Positions 34,288 through 43,904 of a stretch of DNA of 64,000 bases are shown here, one piece after another. Within the stretch, counting starts at the first letter, position 1, and each line of letters opens with the position of its first letter. The stretch comes from Prolixibacteraceae bacterium (GTDB lineage Bacteria; Bacteroidota; Bacteroidia; Bacteroidales; Prolixibacteraceae), in the NCBI GenBank assembly GCA_021740385.1, contig JAIOZY010000015.1, positions 16,694-80,693 on the forward strand. Reading direction: 5' to 3'. The position numbers were made by a program, and so were the translations under genes. Below the pieces are notes generated by a model, which searched no databases, was not told the DNA's origin, and was given only the letters and a program-made list of their open reading frames with translations.

Positions 34288-36192
34288 TTAATTATAGGCC
34301 CGGCCCCCTTTCCCTTCGTAAAAATGAATGAACGAAGTATTTACCACTTTGTTACCGCCCGGTGTGGGGTAATTCCCGGTAAAGTACCAGTCGCCCGTGT
34401 GTGCGGGGCAGGCCTTGTGCAGATTTTCAACGGTTTGAAATACCAGTTCAACTTCAGCCTCACAATCGTCGGGTTTTAACATTTCGCTCATTTTACGCGA
34501 TATATCTTCATCGGTAAACGGCTTGTAGATTTCGTTAACATAATTAACAATTTCTTCCTTGGGCAAATTTTGCTGGTCGCAACATTTCTTGTACACCTCA
34601 TCAATAATGTGCGACTGACCGGTATCCCTTAGCAGTTCAATTGCGGCATTAAACGCGGCGAACTTTCCAATTTCGGCCATATCAATCCCGTAACAATCGG
34701 GGTAACGTATTTGCGGTGCCGACGAAACGATGATGATTTTTTTGGGCTTAAGCCGGTCGAGTATTCTTATAATGCTCTGTTTCAGTGTTGTACCCCGCAC
34801 AATCGAGTCGTCGATAATGACCAGGGTATCCTGCCGGTTTTTAACAACCCCGTAAGTGACATCGTACACGTGGGCTACCAAATCGTTTCGTCCCTGGTCT
34901 TGCGAAATAAATGTACGGAGTTTTACATCTTTAATGGCAATTTTCTCAACACGTGGCTGTACCGAAATAATTTCAGCTATGGCCTCTTCAGTGAGATTTC
35001 CATTCAGGTTTTTTATCTGTTTCTTTTTAAGGTCGAGCAAAAGTTCCCTAACACCTTCCATCATTCCATAAAACGAAGTTTCGGAGGTATTGGGGATGTA
35101 AGAAAAAACGGTATTGGCAAAATCGTAGCCGGTTTTTTCGAGAATAACCGGTGCCAGCAAACGCCCGAGATCTTTCCGTTCGTTGTAGATATCGCGATCG
35201 CTGCCGCGTGAAAAATAGATCCGTTCAAACGAGCAGGCCTGCCTTTTATGAGGTACCCGCACCATTTCGGTCGAAATACGCCCATCCCGCTTCACAATTA
35301 TAGCCTCGCCCGGGTTAACTTCTTTCACCAGGGAGTAGTTAACATTCATAACCGTTTGAATAACGGGCCTTTCGGAGGCTACCACCACAATTTCGTCGTC
35401 GTGATAATAAAAAGCCGGCCGTATTCCCCAGGGGTCGCGGGTTACAAAAACATCGCCATGCCCAATCATGCCAGCAACGGTATAGCCACCATCCCAGTCG
35501 CGAGTTGCGCTTTCGAGTATTTTTTGAATGTCGATGTTCGATTCAATGGCATGGGATATTTCGATGTTTGACAGGCCTTCGTTTTTATATTTCCGGAAAA
35601 GCAACTGGTTTTCTTCATCTAAAAAGTGCCCCATTTTTTCAAGTACGGTAACCGTATCGGTATACGCGCTGGGGTGTTGCCCCAAATTTACGAGCAGGTC
35701 GAACAGTTCATCGGTATTGGTAAGGTTAAAATTCCCGGCCAATACAAGGTTTCTCGATCGCCAGTTGTTTTGGCGCATAACCGGGTGAACAAATTCGATT
35801 GAATTACGGCCAAAGGTGCCGTACCGCAAGTGACCAAGGTAAGCTTCGCCTGAAAAGGGCAGGTTTTTTTTTGCCCAGTTTGCATCGTGAAAAAGCAACG
35901 GTTCTTTTTTCTCAACTTTCCGGTACTGCTTAAAAATGTGGTCGAATATGTCCTTTATGGGGTTAAACTTAATTGAACGTATACGGTCGAGGTACTCTTC
36001 GCCCGGGGTATAATCGAGCTTAAGCGATACAAGGCCGGCTCCGTCCTGCCCCCGGTTATGCTGTTTTTCCATCAGGAGGTACAGCTTGTTCATGCCATAC
36101 ATCCAGGTACCGTACTTCTTGTTGTAATAATCAAGGGGCTTTAACAACCTGATCATCGCTACGCCACACTCGTGCTTTATTAACTCACTCAT
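34288..36192 (-). CDS. purF: Amidophosphoribosyltransferase, long PurF-like form
   Basis: PurF makes 5-phosphoribosylamine from PRPP and glutamine, the first step of purine synthesis. The 634-residue protein has a nine-residue start ending at Cys9 (HECGVAM), the expected N-terminal nucleophile after processing. It also has QHNRGQDGAGL and LGHLRYGT of the class II glutaminase, RDPWGIRPAFYY, and the PRPP loop VIIDDSIVRGTT. It is over 100 residues longer than the E. coli enzyme, with inserts in the glutaminase domain and a long C-terminal tail. Many Bacteroidota carry such a long form beside a standard PurF, so its role may be specialised. It starts 26 bases after the SPOR-protein gene. Confidence 0.85.
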   Translation of the reverse strand: MSELIKHECGVAMIRLLKPLDYYNKKYGTWMYGMNKLYLLMEKQHNRGQDGAGLVSLKLDYTPGEEYLDRIRSIKFNPIKDIFDHIFKQYRKVEKKEPLLFHDANWAKKNLPFSGEAYLGHLRYGTFGRNSIEFVHPVMRQNNWRSRNLVLAGNFNLTNTDELFDLLVNLGQHPSAYTDTVTVLEKMGHFLDEENQLLFRKYKNEGLSNIEISHAIESNIDIQKILESATRDWDGGYTVAGMIGHGDVFVTRDPWGIRPAFYYHDDEIVVVASERPVIQTVMNVNYSLVKEVNPGEAIIVKRDGRISTEMVRVPHKRQACSFERIYFSRGSDRDIYNERKDLGRLLAPVILEKTGYDFANTVFSYIPNTSETSFYGMMEGVRELLLDLKKKQIKNLNGNLTEEAIAEIISVQPRVEKIAIKDVKLRTFISQDQGRNDLVAHVYDVTYGVVKNRQDTLVIIDDSIVRGTTLKQSIIRILDRLKPKKIIIVSSAPQIRYPDCYGIDMAEIGKFAAFNAAIELLRDTGQSHIIDEVYKKCCDQQNLPKEEIVNYVNEIYKPFTDEDISRKMSEMLKPDDCEAEVELVFQTVENLHKACPAHTGDWYFTGNYPTPGGNKVVNTSFIHFYEGKGGRAYN

Positions 36193-36218
36193 TTCTTTTT
36201 AAACCTTTAAATACCCTT

Positions 36219-36713
36219 TCATTCACAAAGGGGATTAACGATGTCGTCGACAATAAAAATATATGCATCGGGAAAATCTTCCTCAATCTGGTATTTGAGT
36301 TTAATGGCCTCACTGCGGTTTCGAAAATCCCCCAGACGTACTTTAAAATCGGGCGATTGAAACAACACGTACACTTTTATGCTGTCGTATTTTGCAATAA
36401 ACCGCGATTTCATTTGATAGGCATTATCTTTATTCCCCTGAAAAATTTGCACCCGGTAACCGTCAATCCCGCCTTTACGAATATTCTCCCGGCGATGAAT
36501 TTTCAACAATGAATCGATACGGGAATCTGAAATAATTGTTAAATGTTCGTTAACCTGCTTTTCAACAACTTTCACAAGGGAATCTTCGGGCTGTACCAAT
36601 GACAGAATTGAATCATTCTTCAACAAATGGGGTGTACTGTTATTGGCGGGCTGGGGCATTGCTACGTTTAAGCGCAGGAAAAAAACAACAGATAGGATAA
36701 TTAATTTTCTCAT
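36219..36713 (-). CDS. Periplasmic SPOR-domain protein
   Basis: The 164-residue protein has a signal peptide (MRKLIILSVVFFLRLNVAM) and a low-complexity middle. The C-terminal SPOR domain (about 82-160) has GYRVQIFQGNKDNAYQMK, VYVLFQSPDFKVRLGDFRNRSEA and FPDAYIFIVDD. SPOR domains bind glycan strands lacking stem peptides, often at the septum. It lies just upstream of the purF-like gene on the same strand, with no obvious functional link. Confidence 0.88.
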   Translation of the reverse strand: MRKLIILSVVFFLRLNVAMPQPANNSTPHLLKNDSILSLVQPEDSLVKVVEKQVNEHLTIISDSRIDSLLKIHRRENIRKGGIDGYRVQIFQGNKDNAYQMKSRFIAKYDSIKVYVLFQSPDFKVRLGDFRNRSEAIKLKYQIEEDFPDAYIFIVDDIVNPLCE

Positions 36714-36906
36714 TATCAGTATTGAGTATTATAATCCCGGTTTTGTAACACAACACAAATATAGTTGAATTCGGGATAAAAATATAACGTTCGGCACCCG
36801 GCTTATCTTATGGCAAAAATGGAAAAAACTGTTTCTCCGTTCGCTTTGCCTTTTTCCTTTACGTTGCATCACTGCTGTTTAACCGGTATACCATTGAGAA
36901 CCCGGC

Positions 36907-36936
36907 AAAAAAAAAGCGCCATTTACTGACGCTTTT
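36907..36936 (-). terminator. Terminator of nrdJ
   Basis: On the minus strand AAAGCGTCA and TGGCGCTTT form a nine-pair stem with one T-G pair around GTAAA, followed by a T-run. It begins 16 bases after the nrdJ stop codon. Confidence 0.85.
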
Positions 36937-36951
36937 ATTAATAATACCGAA

Positions 36952-39510
36952 TTAACCGCATTTAGAATGTCCGCAATCGGGACAGGTTAAACATCCTTCC
37001 TGGTAAACCACGTTTTCCGACCCGCAATTGCTGCATACCGAGCCTTCGGCTAAGGTCCCGTCGGGGATGTACTTTTTAAGTGCCCTTGCCACACCGGCTT
37101 TCCAGGTATTGATCGACTGGTCGTTAAGAATGAGGCTCGATATCAGTTCAACCACTTTATGAATGGGCATACCGTGGCGCAGTGTACCTGATATCAGTTT
37201 TGCATAGTTCCAGTACTCAGGATCGAATTTATATGATAATCCTTCCATGGTGGTTTTATAGCCACGTTTGTTGGTATACTGAAAATCGTAGCGGTTCTCT
37301 TCACCTTCTTTCCGCTTAATAATTTTCCCTTTGTTTACCGAGCGGGGTATCAGCAAGCCCTCTTCGTCGTCGGCAAGGCCGGTAAAAATTTCGTAAGGTT
37401 TGCCATCAATTAAGCCAATAAAGGCGATCCATTTTTCCTTGTTGTTCTGGAACCGTACCACATCGGCTTCGAGGCATTCGGGCCTTTTCACCGGAAATGG
37501 GCTTCCTTCGCCGTTGTCTTGTTTTTTTCTTTTGTTTGAAATGAGTACGCCCGAGCGTGAACCTTCGCGGTAAACGGTTACTCCCTTGCACCCCGAACGC
37601 CAGGCTTCAAAATAAACATTGTTAACCAGTTCCTTTGAAACATCTTCGGGCATGTTAATGGTAACGCTGATTGAGTGGTCGACCCATTTTTGTATCCTGC
37701 CCTGCATGCGTACTTTGCTGAGCCAGTCGACATCGTTCGACGATGCCTGGTGGTAGGGCGATTCTTTAATCATTTGATCGATTTCCTCCTGGGTATAACG
37801 GTTATCGGGGTCGTATCCGTTTGCCTTCATCCATGTTTTGAATTTATGGTGGAAAACGGTGTATTCTTCCCAACTGTCGCCTAATTCGTCGATATAATCA
37901 ACATGTACATCTTTATCGTTGGGATTAACTTTTCGCCTGCGTTGGTACACGGGCATAAACACGGGCTCAATACCCGAAGTGGTCTGTGTCATTAAGCTGG
38001 TTGTGCCGGTTGGGGCAATGGTAAGCAGTGCAATGTTACGCCTTCCGTACTTTGTCATTTCTTCGTAAAGCCCGGGGTCTGCTTCCTTTATCCGTCCGAT
38101 AAAGGGGTTGCTGCTTTCGCGGTTTGCATCGTAAATTGTAAACCTTCCGCGCTCCCTGGCCATTTTAACCGACGACCTGTATGCTTCGAGGGTAATTGTT
38201 TTATGTACTTCTTCGGAAAAATCGATTGCAATTTCGCTGCCGTACTGTAATCCCAAAGCAGCAAGCATATCGCCTTCGGCAGTGATGCCAACACCCGTGC
38301 GCCGGCCTTCTTTTGCTTTTTGACGAATGTTTTCCCAAAGGTTTAACTCAATGGCTTTTAGCTCTAAGGCTTCAGGGTCGCTTTCAATTTTTTGAATAAT
38401 GGCCTCAATTTTTTCGAGTTCGAGGTCAATAATGTCATCCATTATTCGCTGTGCTAACCCGACGTGTTTTTTAAACAGGTCGAAGTTAAATTTTGCCTTT
38501 TCGGTAAAAGGATGGTCAACAAACGAATAAAGATTTACAGCCAACAAGCGGCAGCTGTCGTAAGGACATAAGGGAATTTCGCCACAGGGATTGGTTGAAA
38601 CGGTACGGTAACCTAAATCGGCATAACAATCGGGTACCGATTCGCGGATGATTGTATCCCAGAAAAGGATTCCCGGCTCGGCCGATTGCCAGGCATTATG
38701 AACAATTTTCCCCCAAATATCAGCGGCTTTCACTTCTTTTTGGTACGAAGGGCTTTGGGCGTATGTCGGGTAATTTTGAACATAGTTTGTTTGCTGCTCA
38801 ACCGCTTTCATAAAATCATCGTCGATTTTAACCGAGATGTTGGCCCCTGTTACCTTTCCCTGTTCCATTTTGGCATCGATAAACTGTTCGGCATCGGGGT
38901 GTTTTATTAAAACGGAAAGCATGAGCGCACCGCGGCGGCCGTCCTGGGCAACTTCGCGGGTTGAGTTTGAGAAACGCTCCATGAAAGGAACAAGCCCTGT
39001 TGATGTTAATGCTGAGTTTTTCACCGGCGATCCTTTGGGCCTGATGTGCGACAGGTCGTGTCCGACACCGCCGCGGCGTTTCATTAACTGTACCTGTTCC
39101 TGGTCAATTTTCATAATGCCCCCGTACGAATCGGAATTACCCTCGTTTCCAATCACAAAACAGTTCGACAGGGAAGCAATCTGAAAATCGTTTCCAATAC
39201 CCGTCATTGGCCCTCCCTGGGGCACAATGTACCTGAAGTCTTTAAGCACTTCATAAATTTCATTTTCACTCACGGGGTTTTCGTACTTGCTTTCAATCCG
39301 CGCAATTTCACGTGCCAGCCGCCTGTGCATATCGTCAGGTGTCAGCTCGTAAATGTTACCGTGCGAATCTTTCAGGGCATACTTGTTAACCCAAACCCGT
39401 GCTGCCAACTCATCGCCATTAAAATATTTCAGCGATGCTTTGAACGCTTCTTCCGTAGAATAAATTTTTTTTCTTTTGGCAGTGACTACATCTACATTTT
39501 TCAACTCCAT
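36952..39510 (-). CDS. nrdJ: Adenosylcobalamin-dependent ribonucleotide reductase, class II
   Basis: NrdJ reduces ribonucleotides to deoxyribonucleotides using a B12-generated thiyl radical and no separate radical subunit. The 852-residue protein shows SLSNCFVIGNEG (redox cysteine), the VSTNPCGEIPL radical motif with catalytic Cys and Glu, and RRNIALLTIAPTGTTSLM. A C-terminal zinc-ribbon-like end has CSNCGSENVVYQEGC and CPDCGHSKCG. The class II type works with or without oxygen, fitting a facultative or microaerobic life. No cobalamin riboswitch was seen upstream; instead there is a perfect 20-base palindrome in the promoter region. A terminator follows the gene. Confidence 0.96.
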   Translation of the reverse strand: MELKNVDVVTAKRKKIYSTEEAFKASLKYFNGDELAARVWVNKYALKDSHGNIYELTPDDMHRRLAREIARIESKYENPVSENEIYEVLKDFRYIVPQGGPMTGIGNDFQIASLSNCFVIGNEGNSDSYGGIMKIDQEQVQLMKRRGGVGHDLSHIRPKGSPVKNSALTSTGLVPFMERFSNSTREVAQDGRRGALMLSVLIKHPDAEQFIDAKMEQGKVTGANISVKIDDDFMKAVEQQTNYVQNYPTYAQSPSYQKEVKAADIWGKIVHNAWQSAEPGILFWDTIIRESVPDCYADLGYRTVSTNPCGEIPLCPYDSCRLLAVNLYSFVDHPFTEKAKFNFDLFKKHVGLAQRIMDDIIDLELEKIEAIIQKIESDPEALELKAIELNLWENIRQKAKEGRRTGVGITAEGDMLAALGLQYGSEIAIDFSEEVHKTITLEAYRSSVKMARERGRFTIYDANRESSNPFIGRIKEADPGLYEEMTKYGRRNIALLTIAPTGTTSLMTQTTSGIEPVFMPVYQRRRKVNPNDKDVHVDYIDELGDSWEEYTVFHHKFKTWMKANGYDPDNRYTQEEIDQMIKESPYHQASSNDVDWLSKVRMQGRIQKWVDHSISVTINMPEDVSKELVNNVYFEAWRSGCKGVTVYREGSRSGVLISNKRKKQDNGEGSPFPVKRPECLEADVVRFQNNKEKWIAFIGLIDGKPYEIFTGLADDEEGLLIPRSVNKGKIIKRKEGEENRYDFQYTNKRGYKTTMEGLSYKFDPEYWNYAKLISGTLRHGMPIHKVVELISSLILNDQSINTWKAGVARALKKYIPDGTLAEGSVCSNCGSENVVYQEGCLTCPDCGHSKCG

Positions 39511-39818
39511 AATTTAACTTAAAGGGGGTTAATACTCATTAACTTTAGGTTGTTGCAACTATTAGGGTATTTACAAAATTTCTGAAATCGAAATTAACAC
39601 AGAGTTTACAAAAACGTTAAGTTTTCTACACCTAAGTTATTAATAAGTTATCAACTTTGCTAAGCCACACCACTGATAAATAGTCAATTGACTATTTTAT
39701 AAATGAAAAAAGTTTACATTTTTTTTACGCTCTGAAAAGCACGACCGGTTTTTCCTTATCGAAATAAATTCAAAAAGTCAAGAGCAGGATGAAAGAAAAT
39801 GAAAAGAGAAATCAACAA
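39511..39818. other. 308-base A/T-rich promoter region of nrdJ
   Basis: No open reading frame of note. The spacer holds the perfect palindrome at 39678-39697. At about 39636-39656 are two adjacent DnaA-box-like words, read on the minus strand as GTTGATAAC and TTAATAAC. Control of ribonucleotide reductase genes by DnaA is known in other bacteria, but these words are degenerate. No cobalamin riboswitch core was found. Confidence 0.5.
39678..39697. promoter_or_regulatory. Perfect 20-base palindrome upstream of nrdJ
   Basis: AAATAGTCAATTGACTATTT is a perfect inverted repeat without a loop, 168 bases upstream of the nrdJ start. With no loop or T-run it is more likely a binding site for a dimeric regulator than a terminator of waaA. 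It does not match the NrdR box as I know it (ACAC-centred). Confidence 0.55.
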
Positions 39819-41048
39819 TCAGGTGTTAAAAACCCGGGCGATTATTTTACGGGTAGCGCCAATGTTATCGCGTACATATTTGGCAGCGGTATTTGAAAGC
39901 GCCTGAAGTTCGTCTTCGTTCGAGAGCAAATAATGGAGTACTTCGTTAAACTCAGCAATATTCTGAACCGGGTAAGCACATTTCAGTTCTACCAAATCAA
40001 CGGCTTCTTTAAAGCGCTGATAATTGGAGCCAAACACTACCGGAAGGCCAAAAGCTGCCGGTTCTAAAACATTATGGATACCTACTCCGAAACCACCTCC
40101 AACAACAGCCAGTTTTCCGTACCGGTATAGCGATGAGAGCAATCCGTAACAATCAATAATCAACACCGTTTTTTTCGACAAAGATTCGTTTTCAGCCCTG
40201 CTGTACCTTACGGATGTCTGTCCAAACTGTTTCTCGAGGCGGGTAATGTTTTCTTCAGATACTTCATGCGGAACAATGATCAGTTTGTTACCGGGGTATT
40301 TTCTTAGAAATTGTAACAATAAAGCCTCTTCGGCTTTCCAACTGCTACCGGCTATGATGGCCTTGCTGCCGTTAAGAAATTTTTCTGCCACTTTAAGCGG
40401 GTGACCGTTTTCAAACACATGGGCAACCCTGTCGAAACGGGTATCTCCTGTAACCGAATAATGATGGACATTGATACTGTCGAGCAAAGCAGCCGATTGT
40501 TTGTTTTGCAAAAAGAAGTGGGTAACTAAGCCAAGCATACGGCAAAAAAATGCCCCGTGCTTTTTGAAAAAAATCTGATCCTTTCTGAAAATTGACGATA
40601 CAAAAAAGACCGGGACTTGCTGTTTTTTTAGTTCAAACAATACATTATACCAATATTCATATTTTATAAAGAATGCTTTTTCGGGGTTCAATATTCTGAT
40701 AAATTTTTTTGCATTACGAACCGTATCGAGGGGCAAATAATATACATAATCGGCTCCCTGGTAATTTTTTCGCACTTCGTATCCCGAGGGCGAGAAAAAC
40801 GTTACGGCAATTTTCTTTTCAGGAAATTTCGACCGTACTTCTTCAATCAGTGGCCGCCCTTGTTCAAACTCGCCAAGCGATGCACAGTGAAACCAGATTG
40901 TTTTTTCAGCGGGGTCTTTTCCCTGTTTAATTTGTTTAAACAATTGTTTCCTGCCGTTGATCCACAGCCTGGCTTTGTTGTTCTTTACAGCGGCAATTTT
41001 AATGGCCAGGTAAAGAAGCCGTATTCCAAAATTATATATCAACCGCAT
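39819..41048 (-). CDS. waaA: 3-deoxy-D-manno-octulosonic acid (Kdo) transferase
   Basis: WaaA (KdtA) attaches Kdo to lipid A precursor at the inner membrane, so the organism makes Kdo-containing lipopolysaccharide. The 409-residue GT-B protein has an N-terminal membrane-associated helix (LIYNFGIRLLYLAIKIAAV), WFHCASLGEFEQGRPLIE, VTFFSPSGYEVR, YLPLDTVRNAKKF, and the C-terminal VVGGGFGVGIHNVLEPAAFGLP. A gap of 33 bases separates it from rnhA upstream on the same strand. Confidence 0.96.
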   Translation of the reverse strand: MRLIYNFGIRLLYLAIKIAAVKNNKARLWINGRKQLFKQIKQGKDPAEKTIWFHCASLGEFEQGRPLIEEVRSKFPEKKIAVTFFSPSGYEVRKNYQGADYVYYLPLDTVRNAKKFIRILNPEKAFFIKYEYWYNVLFELKKQQVPVFFVSSIFRKDQIFFKKHGAFFCRMLGLVTHFFLQNKQSAALLDSINVHHYSVTGDTRFDRVAHVFENGHPLKVAEKFLNGSKAIIAGSSWKAEEALLLQFLRKYPGNKLIIVPHEVSEENITRLEKQFGQTSVRYSRAENESLSKKTVLIIDCYGLLSSLYRYGKLAVVGGGFGVGIHNVLEPAAFGLPVVFGSNYQRFKEAVDLVELKCAYPVQNIAEFNEVLHYLLSNEDELQALSNTAAKYVRDNIGATRKIIARVFNT

Positions 41049-41081
41049 TCTTCTGTTTATCCGTTTTTTATTTGTTTACAT

Positions 41082-41645
41082 TTATTTAGCCCGAGTGGTT
41101 CTGGTTAAGTTACCGTCTCGTCTTTCATCGGCAAATTCACCCTGAACATCTTTACTACCCTGCTGAAACCCGCCCGGCATCGAACCGGCAGCATTTTCAT
41201 ATCCTTCGTCGGTCAGGAGCCCGGGCTTTTTTGATGCTTCAACAGCAAGCTGGTCGCAACGCTCGTTACCGGCAATGTTTGCATGGCCTTTTACCCAAAC
41301 AAACCGGATGTTGTGTTTTAAGCTAACCTGCAGGTAGCGCTGCCACAAGTCGGGGTTTTTTTTCCCCTTGAACCGTTTTGCCTGCCACTGCTTAAGCCAA
41401 CCTTTATTAACAGCATCCGATACGTATTTCGAATCGGTATAAACCGTAACATCGCAACCATCGGTTTTTAATGCCTCAAGCCCGGCAATTACGGCCAGTA
41501 ATTCCATCCGGTTGTTGGTTGTACGTTTGTAACCGGCCGATAGTTCTTTGCGGTGTTTCCCCGAAATAAGCACTACCCCGTAGCCTCCGGGTCCGGGGTT
41601 TCCGCTCGCAGCTCCATCGGTATACATTGTAACTTTATGGCTCAT
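41082..41645 (-). CDS. rnhA: Ribonuclease HI with C-terminal extension
   Basis: RNase HI cuts the RNA strand of RNA-DNA hybrids. The 187-residue protein has the four catalytic acids: Asp in MYTDGAASGNPGPGG, Glu in NNRMELLAVI, Asp in VYTDSKYVSDAV, and Asp in GNERCDQLAVEA. The basic handle region WLKQWQAKRFKGKKNPDLW is present. The last ~40 residues (after about 147) are glycine-rich and charged, and are not part of the usual 155-residue enzyme. A second RNase H (type HII) is encoded at 47271. Confidence 0.96.
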   Translation of the reverse strand: MSHKVTMYTDGAASGNPGPGGYGVVLISGKHRKELSAGYKRTTNNRMELLAVIAGLEALKTDGCDVTVYTDSKYVSDAVNKGWLKQWQAKRFKGKKNPDLWQRYLQVSLKHNIRFVWVKGHANIAGNERCDQLAVEASKKPGLLTDEGYENAAGSMPGGFQQGSKDVQGEFADERRDGNLTRTTRAK

Positions 41646-41708
41646 GAATGGTTTTTCGGTTAAAAACAGCCAGTAAAACTGCCAAAGTAATAAAAATTGT
41701 TATTGCAT

Positions 41709-43859
41709 TTAATTCAACAGGGTCATTTCATCGATTAAATGGGTGGCACCTGCAAATTTGTCCATTACCCAAAGTACAAAGCGGATATCGACATTGATGC
41801 ACTTTTGCAACTCGGGTTCAAAGGCAATGTCGCCACTCATTGCTTCCCAGTTACCATCGAAAGCGATACCAATTAACTCGCCGCGGCCGTTAAGCACGGG
41901 GCTTCCCGAGTTTCCGCCGGTAATGTCATTATTCGAAATAAAACAGGTATGCAGGGTTTGGTCACGATCGGCATAAATACCAAAATCTTCGGCAAGCAAC
42001 AGACTGTCCATTTTAGGCCACACATCGAATTCCCTGTCGCCGGGAATGGCTTTTTCGAGGTATCCGGTGTGTGTTGTATAATAATTGTACGAAACCGCGT
42101 CGGCGGGTTCATAGCTGCCAATTTGCCCGTAGGTAAGGCGCATGGTTGAATTGGCGTTGGGGTAAAACTCCCTGTCGGCATACATTTCCATCAGGCCCTT
42201 CATAAACAAACGCTTACCGTTGTATAATTTTTCATTTCCATCAACGATCTCTTTTCGCAATACCGAAAGCATTTTGAACACCTGAAGGCTGTATTTGTAA
42301 GCAAGGTCGTGCTCAATAGCCCATTTATCGGGCCTTTCAAGAAATTTGTTCACGTCATGGAGGTTATCAAACATTGTACGTTTAAAAACCCGTTCAGCCC
42401 ACTTTTCATAATTGCCCCTGTAACGGTTTTGAATTTCTTTAATGAATGAGGGGTGATATTGCTCATCGACATTCTGCACATAAATACGTGCCAGGGCAGC
42501 AAGTAATTTCATATCGGTTTGGGCATTGTAATCCCTGAAATATTTTTCAACGAGATCGCGCAGCAAATCAACCTGGAATTCGATATTCTCCTTATCCCGC
42601 TTTGAATGAAGGCTGTTTTTCAAATTGGTAAACCGGTTGGCAAAGTAAAAAATTTCGGCACCCCGAACGAACGTTTCAACAAGGTAACGGTAAGCTTTAT
42701 CGTCGTCATCATCAAGCAGGGCTTCGTTAATCAGTTCAAGTGCCCGGCCATATTCCTGGCGGCGTTCGCTGCTTTCCGACACCCATTGCATGAAATCATT
42801 TTCTGTAGCTTTTTTCTTTTCAATCACATTTAACCGTTTTATGCCTCGGTTTTGGCCAATGCTGTACTTGTAATAATTGGAGCTACGGTTATGTTTCAAA
42901 GCGTATTGAATAGTTGCTTTTTCGCCTTTCGCCATGTAATCGCGAATAATTTCGAGCTTTTTTTCACGCACATTAACGCGTACGTCGTTTACGTTTTCCA
43001 TGGCAAAAAGTACCTCGCCCGATGTTTGATAACGGCTGGTTGAACCGGGGTAGCCCAAAATCATTGTAAAATCGCCCTCGTTGTACCCGTTAAGCGAAAT
43101 GGGAAAAAAGTGTTTCGGTTTCAGGGGAATGTTCGCTTCGGAATATTCGGCCGGTTCGCCGTCGGGGCCGGTATAAACCCTGAAAAGTGAAAAGTCGCCG
43201 GTGTGCCTGGGCCAAACCCAGTTGTCGGTATCGCCCCCAAATTTCCCGATAAAGTTTGGCGGGGTTCCAACCAGGCGAACATCACGATAGGTTTCGGTTA
43301 CGAAAAGGTAAAACCGGTTTCCTGCATAAAATGATTTCACATTGGCTTCATAATATGTACCGCTTACTGCACGGGTTTCAAAACCCAGCGACAGTGAATC
43401 GATGATGTTTTCCCGTTCGGCTTCGCTCATCTGCTTGTTCAAATGCATGTTGATTGAATCGGACACATCTTCAACCCGCACCAAAAATGTTACTGTTTTC
43501 CCGGGATTCACCAGTTCCTGTTCGTATGTTTCGGCCCAGAAACCGTTCTTCAGAATGTTGTTTTCTTCGGTAGAATGTTTCTGTATTTCGCCAAACCCGC
43601 AGTGGTGGTTTGTAAAGAAAAGCCCGTTGTGCGAAACCAGCTCGCCGGTACACGATCCCCCGTCAATTACTACTACCGCATCTTTTATACTGGAGTGGTT
43701 GATGTTGTAAATATCTTGTTCAGTCAACTCAAAACCCATCTCCCTCATTTTATTCACGTTGATTTCGCTTAAAAGCGAAGGCAACCACATCCCTTCATCG
43801 GCCAATGCTTTTCCAATTACAAACAGCGTGGCCGCAAACAACAATACTCTTAACTTCAT
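41709..43859 (-). CDS. S46 family dipeptidyl-peptidase, DPP7-like
   Basis: S46 enzymes cleave dipeptides from peptide N-termini in the periplasm and feed amino-acid catabolism. The 716-residue protein has a signal peptide (MKLRVLLFAATLFVIGKALA), catalytic His in FFTNHHCGF (residues 82-89), Asp in FGGDTDNWVWPRHTGDF, and Ser651 in TGGNSGSPVLNG. The residue 18 after the serine is Gly669 (AFDGNW), equivalent to position 673, where Gly marks DPP7 (hydrophobic P1) and Arg marks DPP11 (acidic P1). A hydrophobic preference is therefore predicted. Length is typical of the family. Confidence 0.94.
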   Translation of the reverse strand: MKLRVLLFAATLFVIGKALADEGMWLPSLLSEINVNKMREMGFELTEQDIYNINHSSIKDAVVVIDGGSCTGELVSHNGLFFTNHHCGFGEIQKHSTEENNILKNGFWAETYEQELVNPGKTVTFLVRVEDVSDSINMHLNKQMSEAERENIIDSLSLGFETRAVSGTYYEANVKSFYAGNRFYLFVTETYRDVRLVGTPPNFIGKFGGDTDNWVWPRHTGDFSLFRVYTGPDGEPAEYSEANIPLKPKHFFPISLNGYNEGDFTMILGYPGSTSRYQTSGEVLFAMENVNDVRVNVREKKLEIIRDYMAKGEKATIQYALKHNRSSNYYKYSIGQNRGIKRLNVIEKKKATENDFMQWVSESSERRQEYGRALELINEALLDDDDDKAYRYLVETFVRGAEIFYFANRFTNLKNSLHSKRDKENIEFQVDLLRDLVEKYFRDYNAQTDMKLLAALARIYVQNVDEQYHPSFIKEIQNRYRGNYEKWAERVFKRTMFDNLHDVNKFLERPDKWAIEHDLAYKYSLQVFKMLSVLRKEIVDGNEKLYNGKRLFMKGLMEMYADREFYPNANSTMRLTYGQIGSYEPADAVSYNYYTTHTGYLEKAIPGDREFDVWPKMDSLLLAEDFGIYADRDQTLHTCFISNNDITGGNSGSPVLNGRGELIGIAFDGNWEAMSGDIAFEPELQKCINVDIRFVLWVMDKFAGATHLIDEMTLLN

Positions 43860-43904
43860 TCAAAATTTATTTACAAATATGCCATGTAATATTTATTTTA
43901 ATTA

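Noticed and set aside
39511..39818. Cobalamin riboswitch upstream of nrdJ
   Set aside because: A B12 riboswitch would fit the enzyme, but no B12-box or GCCACTG core was found in the sense orientation, and the spacer is very A/T-rich.
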